Origin: SSC4 sp964443225
GTDB lineage: Bacteria > Chloroflexota > Anaerolineae > SSC4 > Amarolineaceae
Direction of reading: 5' to 3'
Length of the DNA: 64,000 nucleotides
Assembly: GCA_964443225.1 (NCBI GenBank)
Contig: CAYUCC010000001.1
Span: 62,001 to 126,000 of the forward strand
Each line of letters starts with the position of its first letter. Position 1 is the first letter of the stretch. The notes under the pieces are model-generated. The model was not told where the DNA came from and searched no databases. It was given only the letters and a program-made list of their open reading frames with translations. The translations under genes were made by a program, and so were the position numbers. Shown here in pieces: positions 8,647-16,533 of this stretch.

Positions 8647-9750
8647 TCACGTAAAAATGATGACGCCGCGCGCGCCATCGCCGCGCAGCATGTCGGCGTA
8701 CGCCTGGTTGATCTGTTCCAACGAATAGGTCCGCGATACGAGGCGCGCCAGGTCGAGCCGGCCGTTCAGGTAGAGGTCGGCCAGGAGAGGAAAGTCACGC
8801 GCAGGATGGGCGCTGCCATAGTACGAGCCCACCACGGTTTTTTCCTGCCGCGTGATCAGGGCGCCGGGCAGGTTCGTGTGGCTGCCCATGGGCGACAGTC
8901 CCACCAGCACAACGGTGCCACCGGGTCGCGCGGCATCCAGGGCCAGTTCCTGCACGGCAGGAATGCCGGTCGCTTCGAAGACGAAATCGGCACCGCGGCC
9001 GGCAGTCAGATCACGGATGGCTGCGGGTGCCGCCGGCCCCGACAGCACGGCGTCGGTGGCGCCCAACGTCCTGGCCAGGTCCCCTTTGGCGGCGGTGCGG
9101 TCGATGGCGATGATACGCGCCGCCCCGGCCAGGTGTGCGCCCAGAATGATGCTCAGCCCGACGCCCCCCGCGCCAAAAACCGCCACCGAGCTGCCGGGGC
9201 GCACCGGGGCCGTATGCAGCACCGCCCCGACACCGGTCGTCACGGCGCAGCCAATCAGGGCGCCTACAGCAAACGGGACCCGCGCATCCAGGGGTACGCA
9301 GCATTCCTGCGGCACCACGGTGTGGTCGGCAAAACAGGCCAGGCCGCAGTAGTGGTAGACCGGCTGTCCGCCCAGGGAGAGGCGCGGCGTGCCGTCCAGC
9401 AGCGTGCCCGCCCACAACGGCTCGGTGTAGGTTGCACACAGGCTGGGGCGGTCGTGCAGGCAGTAAAAACAGTGACCGCAGTTCGGCGCCCAGCTGAGTA
9501 CGACGTGATCTCCGACCTGCACCCGCGTCACGTCTGGCCCGACGGCGCTGACGACTCCGGCGCCCTCATGGCCGGCCACGACCGGCAGGGGGTGCTGCGT
9601 GGCACCGGTGACCAGGTGCCAGTCCGAGTGGCACACCCCCGCCGCCGCCATACGCACCAGGACTTCCCCGGCGCGCGGCGGTGCCAGGTCCAATGTCGTG
9701 ATCTGGAAGGGGGTTTCGACTGCGGATAGAAGGGCGGCTCGTGTCTGCAT
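8647..9750 (-). CDS. Zinc-dependent alcohol dehydrogenase (class III-like MDR family)
   Basis: 367 residues. Catalytic zinc ligands are Cys40 in AGVCHSDWH and His61-Glu62 in AGHEGAG. The structural zinc lobe is intact with Cys91, Cys94, Cys97 and Cys105. The Rossmann motif is VFGAGGVGLSIILGA, followed by IAIDRTAAKGDLA, whose Asp suggests NAD(H) preference. The family oxidises primary alcohols or hydroxymethyl-thiol adducts such as the formaldehyde conjugate. The sequence resembles the NDMA-dependent and glutathione-dependent formaldehyde dehydrogenase branch, but the substrate is not proven. It is the first gene of a minus-strand group with the small hypothetical gene and SulP. Confidence 0.88.
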   Translation of the reverse strand: MQTRAALLSAVETPFQITTLDLAPPRAGEVLVRMAAAGVCHSDWHLVTGATQHPLPVVAGHEGAGVVSAVGPDVTRVQVGDHVVLSWAPNCGHCFYCLHDRPSLCATYTEPLWAGTLLDGTPRLSLGGQPVYHYCGLACFADHTVVPQECCVPLDARVPFAVGALIGCAVTTGVGAVLHTAPVRPGSSVAVFGAGGVGLSIILGAHLAGAARIIAIDRTAAKGDLARTLGATDAVLSGPAAPAAIRDLTAGRGADFVFEATGIPAVQELALDAARPGGTVVLVGLSPMGSHTNLPGALITRQEKTVVGSYYGSAHPARDFPLLADLYLNGRLDLARLVSRTYSLEQINQAYADMLRGDGARGVIIFT

Positions 9751-9856
9751 CGTTCAGGCCTCCATTGGCGGCTGACGTCGTTGTGCTGTCATTATAGTGC
9801 AGTTCAGGCCGTTGGCGAAAACCGGGGCAGACGCGACTGAACGGGCATACCTGGAT

Positions 9857-10315
9857 GAGCCGACGGCCGGGGTCGATCCACTCTCGCGGCGCAGCTTCTG
9901 GGACCTGCTGTACGACCTGGCGGCGGCCGGCACGACGATCCTGGTGACAACGCATTACATGGACGAGGCGGAGAACTGCCAGGAGCTCGCCTTCATCCAG
10001 CAGGGCCGGCTGACTGCGCTCGGCACACCGCAGGCGATCAAGGTGAGCGAGATGCGCGGCCAGGTGCTGGAAGTGGCCTGCGACCGGCCGGATGTGGCGC
10101 TGGCGACCCTGCGTGACACGGGGCTGTTCGACGAAGTGGCGCTCTACGGCAGCCTGCTGCACGTCGTGACGAACGATGCGGATGCGCACGCCGCGGTCAT
10201 CACCGAAGTCCTGGCGGCCGCCGGCGTGCAGGAAGTCGTGGTGGCGCGCATAACGCCGTCGTTGGAGGACGTGTTCATTGCGCGTGCGCGGGCTGCCGGT
10301 GGCGCGCGGGATTGA
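9857..10315 (+). pseudogene. ABC exporter ATPase, C-terminal remnant
   Basis: The frame begins abruptly at the Walker B segment (AYLDEPTAGVDPLSRRSFWDLL). It continues through the H-loop TTILVTTHYMDEAENC and a normal ABC-2-type tail ending TPSLEDVFIARARAAGG. Walker A, Q-loop and signature are missing, so the product cannot bind ATP properly. The frame stays open upstream to 9797 but that part shows no homology I can recognise. A short truncated permease start follows at 10356 and an adaptor fragment at 10786, so these are pieces of one wrecked exporter operon of the YbhG-YbhF-YbhSR type. Confidence 0.75.
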
Positions 10316-10343
10316 GCCAGTTGGAAGCAGGGCCGATTGCCGC

Positions 10344-10385
10344 AGGAGGTGTTTCGTGCGAGCACTTCAAACGGTCTCTCACAAG
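10344..10385 (+). pseudogene. ABC-2 permease start, cut after about ten codons
   Basis: A strong AGGAGGT at 10344-10350 precedes GTG 10356. It reads about ten residues (VRALQTVSHK) that match the usual cytosolic start of an ABC-2 permease, then runs into the end of the oppositely oriented AbrB-type gene. The ribosome site and position directly after the ATPase remnant are what suggest a permease. The fragment is too short for a homology claim. Confidence 0.4.
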
Positions 10386-10663
10386 GGCTGCCTGGTGCCA
10401 TAAGATTCGGCGTAATAGCGTACACGCTGTTCACGCAGGTCGGCCAGCATTGTTTCGAGACTCAGGCTTGCCGCGACACGAGCCTGTTCGATCTCGCGTG
10501 CAAGTTGTGATATCGTCGAGGCCATGGGCACGAACACCACGACACCATCGAGGTCCACGATTCGTAACGTGTCGCCGTTGGTAATGCCGTATTTTTCACG
10601 GATTTGTACAGGCAGGGTGATCCTGCCGCGCTGTCCTACTCGAATCGTTGTCATAAGTTCCAT
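10379..10663 (-). CDS. AbrB/SpoVT-type antitoxin or transition regulator
   Basis: 94 residues. The N-terminal swapped-hairpin DNA-binding domain is clear: TTIRVGQRGRITLPVQIREKYG, then GDTLRIVDLDGVVVFVP. The C-terminal helix region (ISQLAREIEQARVAAS) is the usual toxin-binding or dimer part of MazE/VapB-like antitoxins. No toxin gene is adjacent, so it is an orphan. It is inserted, in the opposite direction, between fragments of an ABC exporter operon. An internal ATG at 10654 (MTTIRVG) is an equally good start and would give 91 residues. Confidence 0.8.
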   Translation of the reverse strand: MELMTTIRVGQRGRITLPVQIREKYGITNGDTLRIVDLDGVVVFVPMASTISQLAREIEQARVAASLSLETMLADLREQRVRYYAESYGTRQPL

Positions 10664-10785
10664 CGTTGCGCGGTCGTTTTGACCGGCGTCACGACCGTGG
10701 TGGTAGATTACCGGGCGTTTTTTGTCGCGCGACTATTGTCGTCACGTGCCGCGCGATGTCAAACTACGACGACGTGGAGGGCCAC

Positions 10786-11036
10786 ATGCGCGCTTTCGTG
10801 CGGGTGGTGTTTCTGATTCTACTGATCGTTCTCATCGGCGGTGGCGTCCTGTACCTGCGCGCCAACCCCGAGGTCTGGCAAAACACTTTGGTCACCGCCG
10901 GCCTGGTGGCGCCGGCCAGCGGGGCACTGCGTGCGTCGGGGTTCGTCGAGGCACGTGGGGTCGATGTGGCGGCCGAAGTCAGCGGGCGTATCGTCGCGCT
11001 GGCAGTGGATGAGGGGGATCGTGTGACCGACGTCCA
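10786..11036 (+). pseudogene. HlyD-type membrane fusion protein, N-terminal remnant
   Basis: GTGGAGGGCCAC provides a good ribosome site for ATG 10786. The product begins with a short basic stretch, one membrane anchor (VVFLILLIVLIGGGVLYL) and then the first biotinyl-lipoyl-like strand set: ASGFVEARGVDVAAEVSGRI followed by VALAVDEGDRVTDVQ. Homology stops near 11036, and the frame runs on through unrelated DNA to 11232. Membrane fusion proteins are normally 300 residues or more and link an ABC exporter to the outer envelope. This one is broken and belongs with the ATPase and permease fragments just upstream. Confidence 0.7.
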
Positions 11037-11070
11037 GACCTGCTCATTCTCGGTTCAGATTGGCGGGGCC

Positions 11071-11099
11071 TTTGTCGTTTGTTCGATATCATGGTATGA
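11071..11099 (+). promoter_or_regulatory. Possible promoter for the 41-codon frame
   Basis: TTGTCG and TATGAT are separated by 17 bases. The -10 lies eight bases before ATG 11107. Confidence 0.35.
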
Positions 11100-11106
11100 T
11101 GCGGCC

Positions 11107-11232
11107 ATGATAGACCTGGATGCGCTTCGTAAGACCCAAGACACCACCCACCGCGTCCTTGCGCTGCTCAAACAGCCACCGCGTCCGCGTGAGATCCTGC
11201 ATGTGCCGGCTTATGAGTTGATGGCGGCTTGA
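11107..11232 (+). CDS. Small unknown protein or gene start fragment, 41 residues
   Basis: ATG 11107 opens MIDLDALRKTQDTTHRVLAL and ends with PAYELMAA. It has its own promoter-like sequence but no clear ribosome site. It shares the frame that runs on from the broken HlyD gene. I do not recognise it; it may be the first part of a lost gene. Confidence 0.3.
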   Translation: MIDLDALRKTQDTTHRVLALLKQPPRPREILHVPAYELMAA

Positions 11233-11345
11233 TGAGAAGTATCCAGTGGATATGAACCTTGGCTGACAAAGCTGAAACCGTTCGAAGCAAAGACGCAGAC
11301 TCAATATTGCGGACATGCGTGACAGACGTCCACGATCCTCATAAC

Positions 11346-11402
11346 TAGCCGAAATAGCGCTAATTCGGCTGATGTATTAGCCAAATTTGCGCTATTTCGG
11401 CT
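11346..11402. repeat. Two tandem 25-bp near-palindromes upstream of the DUF4143 ATPase
   Basis: Copy one runs 11346-11370 and copy two 11378-11402. Each starts TAGCC(G/A)AA, has GCGC at its centre and ends TTCGGCT. The outer arms TAGCCGAAATAGCGC (11346-11360) and GCGCTATTTCGGCTA (11389-11403) are perfect complements. The array ends 19 bases before the ATPase start, over the expected promoter. It looks like a paired operator. Confidence 0.65.
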
Positions 11403-11421
11403 AATGTGTTAACCTGAAGGC

Positions 11422-12576
11422 ATGATTCCACGACTTCTGCAAGATCGCATCGCCCAGCAGCTGTATGCCGGCGGTAAGATAGTTGTTATCTATGGGGCGC
11501 GTCAGGTAGGCAAGACAACCCTCGTGCACCAGGTGTTGGGTGATCTCCCCTATCGCAGCTTGTTCATCGACGCTGACGAGCTGCGTTACGCCGACATTCT
11601 ATCGAGTCGTGATTTGCGGCAGCTGCGCAGCCTGGTCGAGGGGTACGAGCTGCTTTTTGTGGACGAGGCACAGCGCATTCCCGAAATCGGCATCAACCTC
11701 AAGTTGCTCGTTGATCACGTGCCGCAGTTACGAATTGTCGTCACCGGGTCCTCATCACTCGATCTGGCCAGCAGAATTCAGGAGCCGCTGACCGGTCGCG
11801 CCTGGACACATCGGCTCTATCCAATCGCCATGAGCGAGTTAGGGCGAATGTACAATCCATTCGAGCTCGATGCCATGCTGGAGGAACGACTGGTGTACGG
11901 CAGCTACCCGGAACTCTTTGCCCTGGTTGGCGATCCACAGCGTCGCGAATACCTTCAGAATTTGGCTGCCAGCTACCTCTACAAAGATATCTTGGAGATT
12001 GGTGGTGTGCGCCATTCGAACAAGCTGCGCAACCTGGTGCGGTTACTGGCCTTTCAGGTGGGTCGTGGAGTTTCGCTAACCGAACTGGGTAGCCAGCTTC
12101 AGATGAGCAAAGACACGGTGGCGGTCTACATCGATCGCCTGGAACAATCGTTTGTGGTGTTTCGCCTGAGCGGTTTCAGTCGCAACTTGCGCAAGGAAGT
12201 CAGCAAACAAGACAAGGTTTTTTTCTGGGATCTTGGCGTGCGCAATGTAGCGATCGATAATTTGAAGCCACTGAGCGAACGTAATGACGTGGGTGTCCTT
12301 TGGGAGAATTTCGTCATCGCCGAACGTCTGAAGTGGCTGCACTACAGCCAGACTCTCGGCAGTCTCTACTTCTGGCGTGTCTACACCGGCGCTGAGATCG
12401 ACATTGTCGAAGAGCGCGACGGCAGGCTGTATGCCTATGAATGCAAGTGGAGTAAGGCTCGCAGCCGCGCGCCGGAGTCTTTTATGACCGCCTACCCGGA
12501 CACAACCTTCGAGACCATTACGCGGGCAAACTACCAGGGGTACATGGGGCCTGCCCGGTCTCAGCACGCACCATGA
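11422..12576 (+). CDS. AAA ATPase with DUF4143 C-terminal domain
   Basis: 384 residues. Walker A is GARQVGKTT at residues 25-33, Walker B is LLFVDEAQRI near residue 95, and the sensor-like ITGSS motif is VVTGSSSLDLA. The second half carries the DUF4143 winged-helix and nuclease-like part: YLYKDILEIGGVRHSNKLRNL, LTELGSQLQMSKDTVAVYIDRLEQ and then EIDIVEERDGRLYAYECKW. That last stretch resembles an E-x-K core of the restriction-endonuclease fold. The family is widespread in archaea and gut and environmental bacteria and often mobile; its biological role is unknown. Overlap of four bases with the next possible start suggests loose coupling to the downstream reductase. Confidence 0.87.
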   Translation: MIPRLLQDRIAQQLYAGGKIVVIYGARQVGKTTLVHQVLGDLPYRSLFIDADELRYADILSSRDLRQLRSLVEGYELLFVDEAQRIPEIGINLKLLVDHVPQLRIVVTGSSSLDLASRIQEPLTGRAWTHRLYPIAMSELGRMYNPFELDAMLEERLVYGSYPELFALVGDPQRREYLQNLAASYLYKDILEIGGVRHSNKLRNLVRLLAFQVGRGVSLTELGSQLQMSKDTVAVYIDRLEQSFVVFRLSGFSRNLRKEVSKQDKVFFWDLGVRNVAIDNLKPLSERNDVGVLWENFVIAERLKWLHYSQTLGSLYFWRVYTGAEIDIVEERDGRLYAYECKWSKARSRAPESFMTAYPDTTFETITRANYQGYMGPARSQHAP

Positions 12577-12596
12577 TCGACGAGAGGCTGGACACA

Positions 12597-13628
12597 ATGA
12601 CAGATAACACCCACCATCTCTTTTCTCCCATCCAGCTGCGCGACGTCACGGCCCGCAACCGGTTGTGGGTCTCGCCGATGTGTATGTATTCGGTGTTTGC
12701 CGAGGACGGCATTGCCACCGACTGGCACCTGGTGCACCTGGGCAGCCGTGCCGTGGGCGGCGCGGGATTGCTCATCGTCGAAGCCACAGCCGTGGAAGCG
12801 CGCGGCCGCATCACCGCCCACGACCTGGGGCTGTGGAACGACGCCCAGGCCGATGCCTTGCAGCCGATCGTCCACTTTATGCAGGCACACGGCAGCGTGC
12901 CGGCCATCCAGCTGGCGCATGCCGGGCGTAAGGCAGGCGTGCCGGGCGCGATCGGTCCCAGCCCGCTGGCCTTCTCGCCCGAACGGGCCGTTCCGCACGA
13001 AATGACCGACGCCGACATCAGCCAGGTCATTGATGCCTTCCGCTGTGCCGCAGCGCGCGCCGCCGCGTCCGGCTTCCAGGCGGCGGAAATCCACGCCGCC
13101 CACGGTTACCTGCTGCACGAGTTCCTGTCACCTGTCAGCAACCAGCGCAACGACGCCTACGGCGGCAGCTTTGCCAACCGCACACGCCTGCTGCTGGCGG
13201 TGGTGCAAACCGTGCGCACCGTCTGGCCGGCGCGGCTGCCGCTCTTCGTGCGCATCAGCGCAACAGACTGGTTATCTGGGGGATGGGATATCGAGCAGAG
13301 TGTGGCGTTGGCCCGGCAGCTGAAAGCAGAAGGCGTCGATCTCGTGGACTGCTCGTCCGGCGGCCTGTCACCGGATCAGCAGGTGCAGACCGGACCCGGT
13401 TACCAGGTCCCCTTCGCCGAACGCATTCGCCGTGAGACCGGCATTGCCACCGGCGCGGTCGGCCTGATCCACGACGCCCACCAGGCCGATGCCATCGTGC
13501 GCGAGGGTCGCGCCGATGCCGTGCTGATCGCCCGCCAGTCGCTGCGTGATCCCTACTGGCCGCTGCGCGCAGCGCGGCATTTAGGCGTGGAATTGCCGGT
13601 GCCCTTCCAATACCGGCGTGGATGGTGA
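12597..13628 (+). CDS. NADH:flavin oxidoreductase, old yellow enzyme family (YqjM-like)
   Basis: 343 residues from ATG 12597, with GAGAGG nine bases upstream; an ATG at 12573 overlaps the preceding gene. FMN-binding features of the thermophilic-like/YqjM class are present: WVSPMCMYS with the flavin-tuning Cys, WHLVHLGSRAVGG, and IQLAHAGRKA with the substrate His. HAAHGYLLHEFLSPVSNQR and the C-terminal AVLIARQSLRDPYWPLRAA complete the barrel. Such enzymes reduce activated C=C bonds, nitro groups or quinones with NADPH in the cytoplasm. The physiological substrate is not evident from the neighbours. Confidence 0.92.
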   Translation: MTDNTHHLFSPIQLRDVTARNRLWVSPMCMYSVFAEDGIATDWHLVHLGSRAVGGAGLLIVEATAVEARGRITAHDLGLWNDAQADALQPIVHFMQAHGSVPAIQLAHAGRKAGVPGAIGPSPLAFSPERAVPHEMTDADISQVIDAFRCAAARAAASGFQAAEIHAAHGYLLHEFLSPVSNQRNDAYGGSFANRTRLLLAVVQTVRTVWPARLPLFVRISATDWLSGGWDIEQSVALARQLKAEGVDLVDCSSGGLSPDQQVQTGPGYQVPFAERIRRETGIATGAVGLIHDAHQADAIVREGRADAVLIARQSLRDPYWPLRAARHLGVELPVPFQYRRGW

Positions 13629-13635
13629 GAGCGAC

Positions 13636-13911
13636 TTACCGGTACACTTCGTCGTGGCTGCCGATATCGAGCAGTATGATCTCCTTCTCGGTCAGCATGA
13701 TAGTAAGGACGATGCGATACTCGTAGGTCAGGCTAATCGCTTGAAGACCCTTCATGTCGCCACTCAGATGATGGTAGTGGAGGTGAGGCGCAAAAGGGTC
13801 TGCCTTCAAATCATCGACGACACGAGAAAACCGATCTCGCAGTTCGGGGTGCTTTCGCAGAAACCTGGCCACACGGCGCAGGAAGTGCTGGGTTGTGATA
13901 ATGGCAAACAC
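13636..13911 (-). CDS. RelE/ParE-superfamily toxin
   Basis: 91 residues, typical for type II toxins. It has the basic alpha-hairpin FLRRVARFLRKHPEL, central strands PHLHYHHLSGDMKGLQAISL and the C-terminal YRIVLTIMLTEKEIILLDIGSHDEVYR. The latter matches the YRI(V/L) and 'IGSHDEVY' pattern of YafQ/HigB-like mRNA interferases. It is translated after the antitoxin, sharing one base with its stop. Catalytic residues in this family vary, and ribosome-dependent cleavage is inferred from family only. Confidence 0.85.
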   Translation of the reverse strand: MFAIITTQHFLRRVARFLRKHPELRDRFSRVVDDLKADPFAPHLHYHHLSGDMKGLQAISLTYEYRIVLTIMLTEKEIILLDIGSHDEVYR

Positions 13912-14183
13912 TATTCCGGATCCTCTAGCCCAAGCGCCTGGATCAACTCTTCCGCCGAGTCGAAGCGGCGAATACGTCCCGCCTCCAGATCCTCCAGAGA
14001 AGCACGGATTCGCGCCTCGAAGGCCTCTTCCTGGGCATCCAGGAATTCCTGATAGCGCTCTTCGGTCATCACCACGTACTGGGGCCGATTCTCACGGATG
14101 ACGTGCACCGGTCCCTTGGCCAGCAGCTCATCGACAGCGCCAATCCCGCGCCGTTTGATCTCTTGAGCAGGGATGGTGTTCAT
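13911..14183 (-). CDS. Phd/YefM-type antitoxin
   Basis: 90 residues. The N-terminal MNTIPAQEIKRRGIGAVDELLA and PVHVIRENRPQYVVMTEERYQEFL are the DNA-binding Phd fold. The acidic C-terminal segment (EELIQALGLEDPE) is the probable toxin-binding tail. GAAAGGAG precedes the ATG. It is the first gene of the pair, and its promoter overlaps a near-palindrome, consistent with autorepression. Confidence 0.86.
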   Translation of the reverse strand: MNTIPAQEIKRRGIGAVDELLAKGPVHVIRENRPQYVVMTEERYQEFLDAQEEAFEARIRASLEDLEAGRIRRFDSAEELIQALGLEDPE

Positions 14184-14199
14184 AGTTTGACTCCTTTCT

Positions 14200-14249
14200 G
14201 TACTCGATCAAGTACTGACAATTGTACCAGAACCAGTATCGAACGTCAA
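14200..14249 (-). promoter_or_regulatory. Promoter and operator of the Phd/RelE pair
   Basis: On the minus strand TTGACG (14244-14249) and TACAAT (14221-14226) are exactly 17 bases apart. Just downstream at 14200-14215, GTACTTGATCGAGTAC is a 16-base palindrome with one mismatched pair, a good candidate for antitoxin binding. Confidence 0.7.
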
Positions 14250-14269
14250 TACCACAATCGGAGGCTATC

Positions 14270-14959
14270 ATGGGTATCACCATTTTCTACCGCGGCACCT
14301 TGCGTGACGTGTTTCAACTGCCCCAGCTGGTATCCCAGATCGAGATGGCCTGTGGCCGGCTGCAGTGGCCCTACCAGCTCATCGACGAGCGTATCCTGGG
14401 CACGGCCGAGCGCTATCGAACGATCGACCTCGAAACCGACGACGGCATCCCTACCAGCACCTTCGAGATCGATCTCGAAGGTGTGGACGACCATTTGCGC
14501 GGCATCATCGTAGGCCCGCCGGGATGCGAATCCCTGCACCTGACGTTTGGGCGCACAGGCCGGCTGATTGACTACGGCCCCTTACCGCCTGAGGACGACA
14601 AGCCCGGTTGTTACGGCTTGATCATGGAGACGCTGTGGACGAAAACTCAGTTCAGTTCCCCGGAACTGCACATCCAGGTATGCGAGCTGCTGCGGATCGT
14701 CGAACCGTTCATGGCCGTTTGGGAGGTGATCGACGAAGGCAATTACTGGGGACAATGGGATGAAACGATCCTACGGGCTACCTGGGCGAAGTATGTTGAC
14801 ATCCTGACGGCGCTATCCGATCCCGCGGCGATGCAGGAACTCCTCGATGACGCCGGCATCGACACCCAGGTTAACACGCCGCCGGAGGTGGGCAAACGAA
14901 TCACGATCACACGCCCGCCATGGCGTCAGGAGTGGGGTATCAGTGCGGGGGACAACTGA
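14270..14959 (+). CDS. Conserved hypothetical protein, 229 residues
   Basis: The start is ATG 14270 with CGGAGG five bases upstream. The product is soluble and acidic: MGITIFYRGTLRDVFQLPQL at the start, a central HLTFGRTGRLIDYG, and TLWTKTQFSSPELHIQVCELL with VWEVIDEGNYWGQWDET later. I do not recognise a domain. Hypothetical proteins of this size and composition are often associated with interbacterial immunity or accessory regions, but nothing here proves that. It diverges from the toxin-antitoxin promoter. Confidence 0.7.
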   Translation: MGITIFYRGTLRDVFQLPQLVSQIEMACGRLQWPYQLIDERILGTAERYRTIDLETDDGIPTSTFEIDLEGVDDHLRGIIVGPPGCESLHLTFGRTGRLIDYGPLPPEDDKPGCYGLIMETLWTKTQFSSPELHIQVCELLRIVEPFMAVWEVIDEGNYWGQWDETILRATWAKYVDILTALSDPAAMQELLDDAGIDTQVNTPPEVGKRITITRPPWRQEWGISAGDN

Positions 14960-14993
14960 GATGCCCGCTATGCAGCCGGCAACGCGGACCTAA

Positions 14994-15071
14994 GGGCTTG
15001 TAGAAGAATAACTTCCTGCAAAATGGCCGGAATTCGCCGCAAAGCACGGTAAGTTATTCTTTTACAAGCCC
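14994..15071. mobile_element. 78-bp MITE-like element, copy 1
   Basis: Terminal inverted repeats GGGCTTGTAGAAGAATAACTT at the left and AAGTTATTCTTTTACAAGCCC at the right match with one mismatch. The centre does not code. A diverged copy of identical length is at 39996-40073 and a right end is at 60285-60304. Confidence 0.65.
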
Positions 15072-15079
15072 GAACGGGC

Positions 15080-15877
15080 TTACGCGGCAAACCGCTGCTG
15101 CAGGCGGCGATACTCCGCCAGCAGGGTGCTGTCGTCCAGGGCAACTTCGAATTGGTGCAGCCACTGTTCGACGTAACGATCGTCCAGCGCGGCGCCTTGC
15201 CGGCGGACGATGCCTTCGACATCCAGATGATCCTGCATGCGCGTCGATACCAGTTTGTAGACAATCAGGTCTTCGGCACTACACACGCGTACCGCCAGGC
15301 CCGGCTGTATTTCCACCGTGCGCGCCCGCCCAATGGCGGCTTCATCGAACGACGTCTCGGCCAACATCACGTCGATGCGCGTGCCCTCCGCGTCCTGAAA
15401 AAACGCCAGACCCTGGCGCCGCAGCGCTTCATCCGGATCAGCATGGAGAGGTGTCAAATCAGCCAGCAACTCCAGGATATGTTCTCGCTCGTCTCGTCGT
15501 GCTAACACCTTCAGATCGGCATCACGCGTCAGTCGTGGTTCGCCCCAGGCACTGACGGCAAGCCCGCCGATGACAGCCGACGGTACACCAGCCTCGGCGA
15601 AACGTTGCTGCAGCGCCGCCACCGAACGAGCCAGGTGTTTCATAATAATCCCATCCGTCATCGCATTGAGTGTGCACAGTCGCGCTTGAAGCTCGGCTAG
15701 CGCCTGATTGCGCGACGCGCGAAACGTGGTTTCGGTCTGTTGCAGCAGCGGTTCGAACTCGCGCTGCAAGGCCAGATACTGACGAATGCCCTGCTCCACC
15801 GACAGTGTACGCAGCAGCTCCGTTTCCTGCGCCTCGACCTCGGCCCAGCCCGCGCGTAATTTGCGCAGATCATCCAT
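15080..15877 (-). CDS. Nucleotidyltransferase-fold protein (AbiEii/DUF6036-like) with N-terminal helical extension
   Basis: 265 residues. Residues 1 to about 80 are helical and charged (AEVEAQETELLRTLSVEQG). From about residue 95 the nucleotidyltransferase core follows: SAVIGGLAVSAWGEPRLTRDADLKVLA, with the G-[GS]-x motif and the metal-binding pair DAD. Later come GTRIDVMLAETSFDE, supplying the third acidic residue, and VRVCSAEDLIVYKLVSTRMQDHLDVEGIV. Such proteins include AbiEii toxins and other NTase-fold toxins that modify tRNA or nucleotides. No partner antitoxin (AbiEi) is next to it. It starts four bases after the response regulator stop, so it may be co-transcribed with it. Confidence 0.75.
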   Translation of the reverse strand: MDDLRKLRAGWAEVEAQETELLRTLSVEQGIRQYLALQREFEPLLQQTETTFRASRNQALAELQARLCTLNAMTDGIIMKHLARSVAALQQRFAEAGVPSAVIGGLAVSAWGEPRLTRDADLKVLARRDEREHILELLADLTPLHADPDEALRRQGLAFFQDAEGTRIDVMLAETSFDEAAIGRARTVEIQPGLAVRVCSAEDLIVYKLVSTRMQDHLDVEGIVRRQGAALDDRYVEQWLHQFEVALDDSTLLAEYRRLQQRFAA

Positions 15878-15881
15878 CGGT

Positions 15882-16526
15882 CTACCTCAGCCCTGCCTCA
15901 CGTGCAAGCACGATGGCCTGGGCGCGGTCGGCCACCTGCAGCTTGTTGAAGATGTTGCTCACGTGGTTGCGCACCGTCTTGGGGCTGAGCACCAGCCGGT
16001 GGGCGATGACTTCGTTGTTGTGGCCGGCGGCGATCAACTGCAGGACTTCACGCTCGCGATCGGTCAACTCGGGGAACACCTGGGGCGACACGGTGGGGCG
16101 TGGCGTCGAAAAATAGGTCATCAGCCGCGCAGCAATCGCCGGCCCAAACAGTGCCTCACCGCGCGCCACGGCACGGATCGTACGCAGCATCTCTTCCTGG
16201 TCGGCCCCTTTGAGCACATAACCACGCGCCCCGGCCCGCATCGCCGCAAAAACCGAGTCGTCATCCTCGAACATCGTGACGATGATGACACCGATGTGCG
16301 GACTGGTGGCGACGATGCGCCGCGTGGCATCGATCCCGTTCAGCCCCGGCATCTGGATGTCCATCAAGACCACGTCGGGCTGCAGGGCCTCGGCCTGGGC
16401 AATGGCGTCCTGACCCGTGGACGCTTCACCCACCACGTCGGTGTCCGGCACCGACGCCAGCAGCGAACGCAGGCCGCTGCGAAAGAGGGCGTGGTCATCG
16501 GCGATCAGGATATGGATGGGTTCCAT
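15882..16526 (-). CDS. NarL/FixJ-family response regulator
   Basis: 214 residues. The receiver domain has the acidic pair DD at 10-11, phosphoacceptor Asp56 in VVLMDIQMPG and Lys in GYVLKGA. The C-terminal LuxR-type helix-turn-helix reads LTDREREVLQLIAAGHNN and LSPKTVRNHVSNIFNKLQV. It is the likely partner of the histidine kinase encoded at 17144-19345, which has a HisKA_3/NarX-type core, but a YefM-YoeB pair now lies between them. The start is eight bases after the toxin stop, so it may be read from the toxin-antitoxin promoter as well. Confidence 0.93.
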   Translation of the reverse strand: MEPIHILIADDHALFRSGLRSLLASVPDTDVVGEASTGQDAIAQAEALQPDVVLMDIQMPGLNGIDATRRIVATSPHIGVIIVTMFEDDDSVFAAMRAGARGYVLKGADQEEMLRTIRAVARGEALFGPAIAARLMTYFSTPRPTVSPQVFPELTDREREVLQLIAAGHNNEVIAHRLVLSPKTVRNHVSNIFNKLQVADRAQAIVLAREAGLR

Positions 16527-16533
16527 CGGCAGC

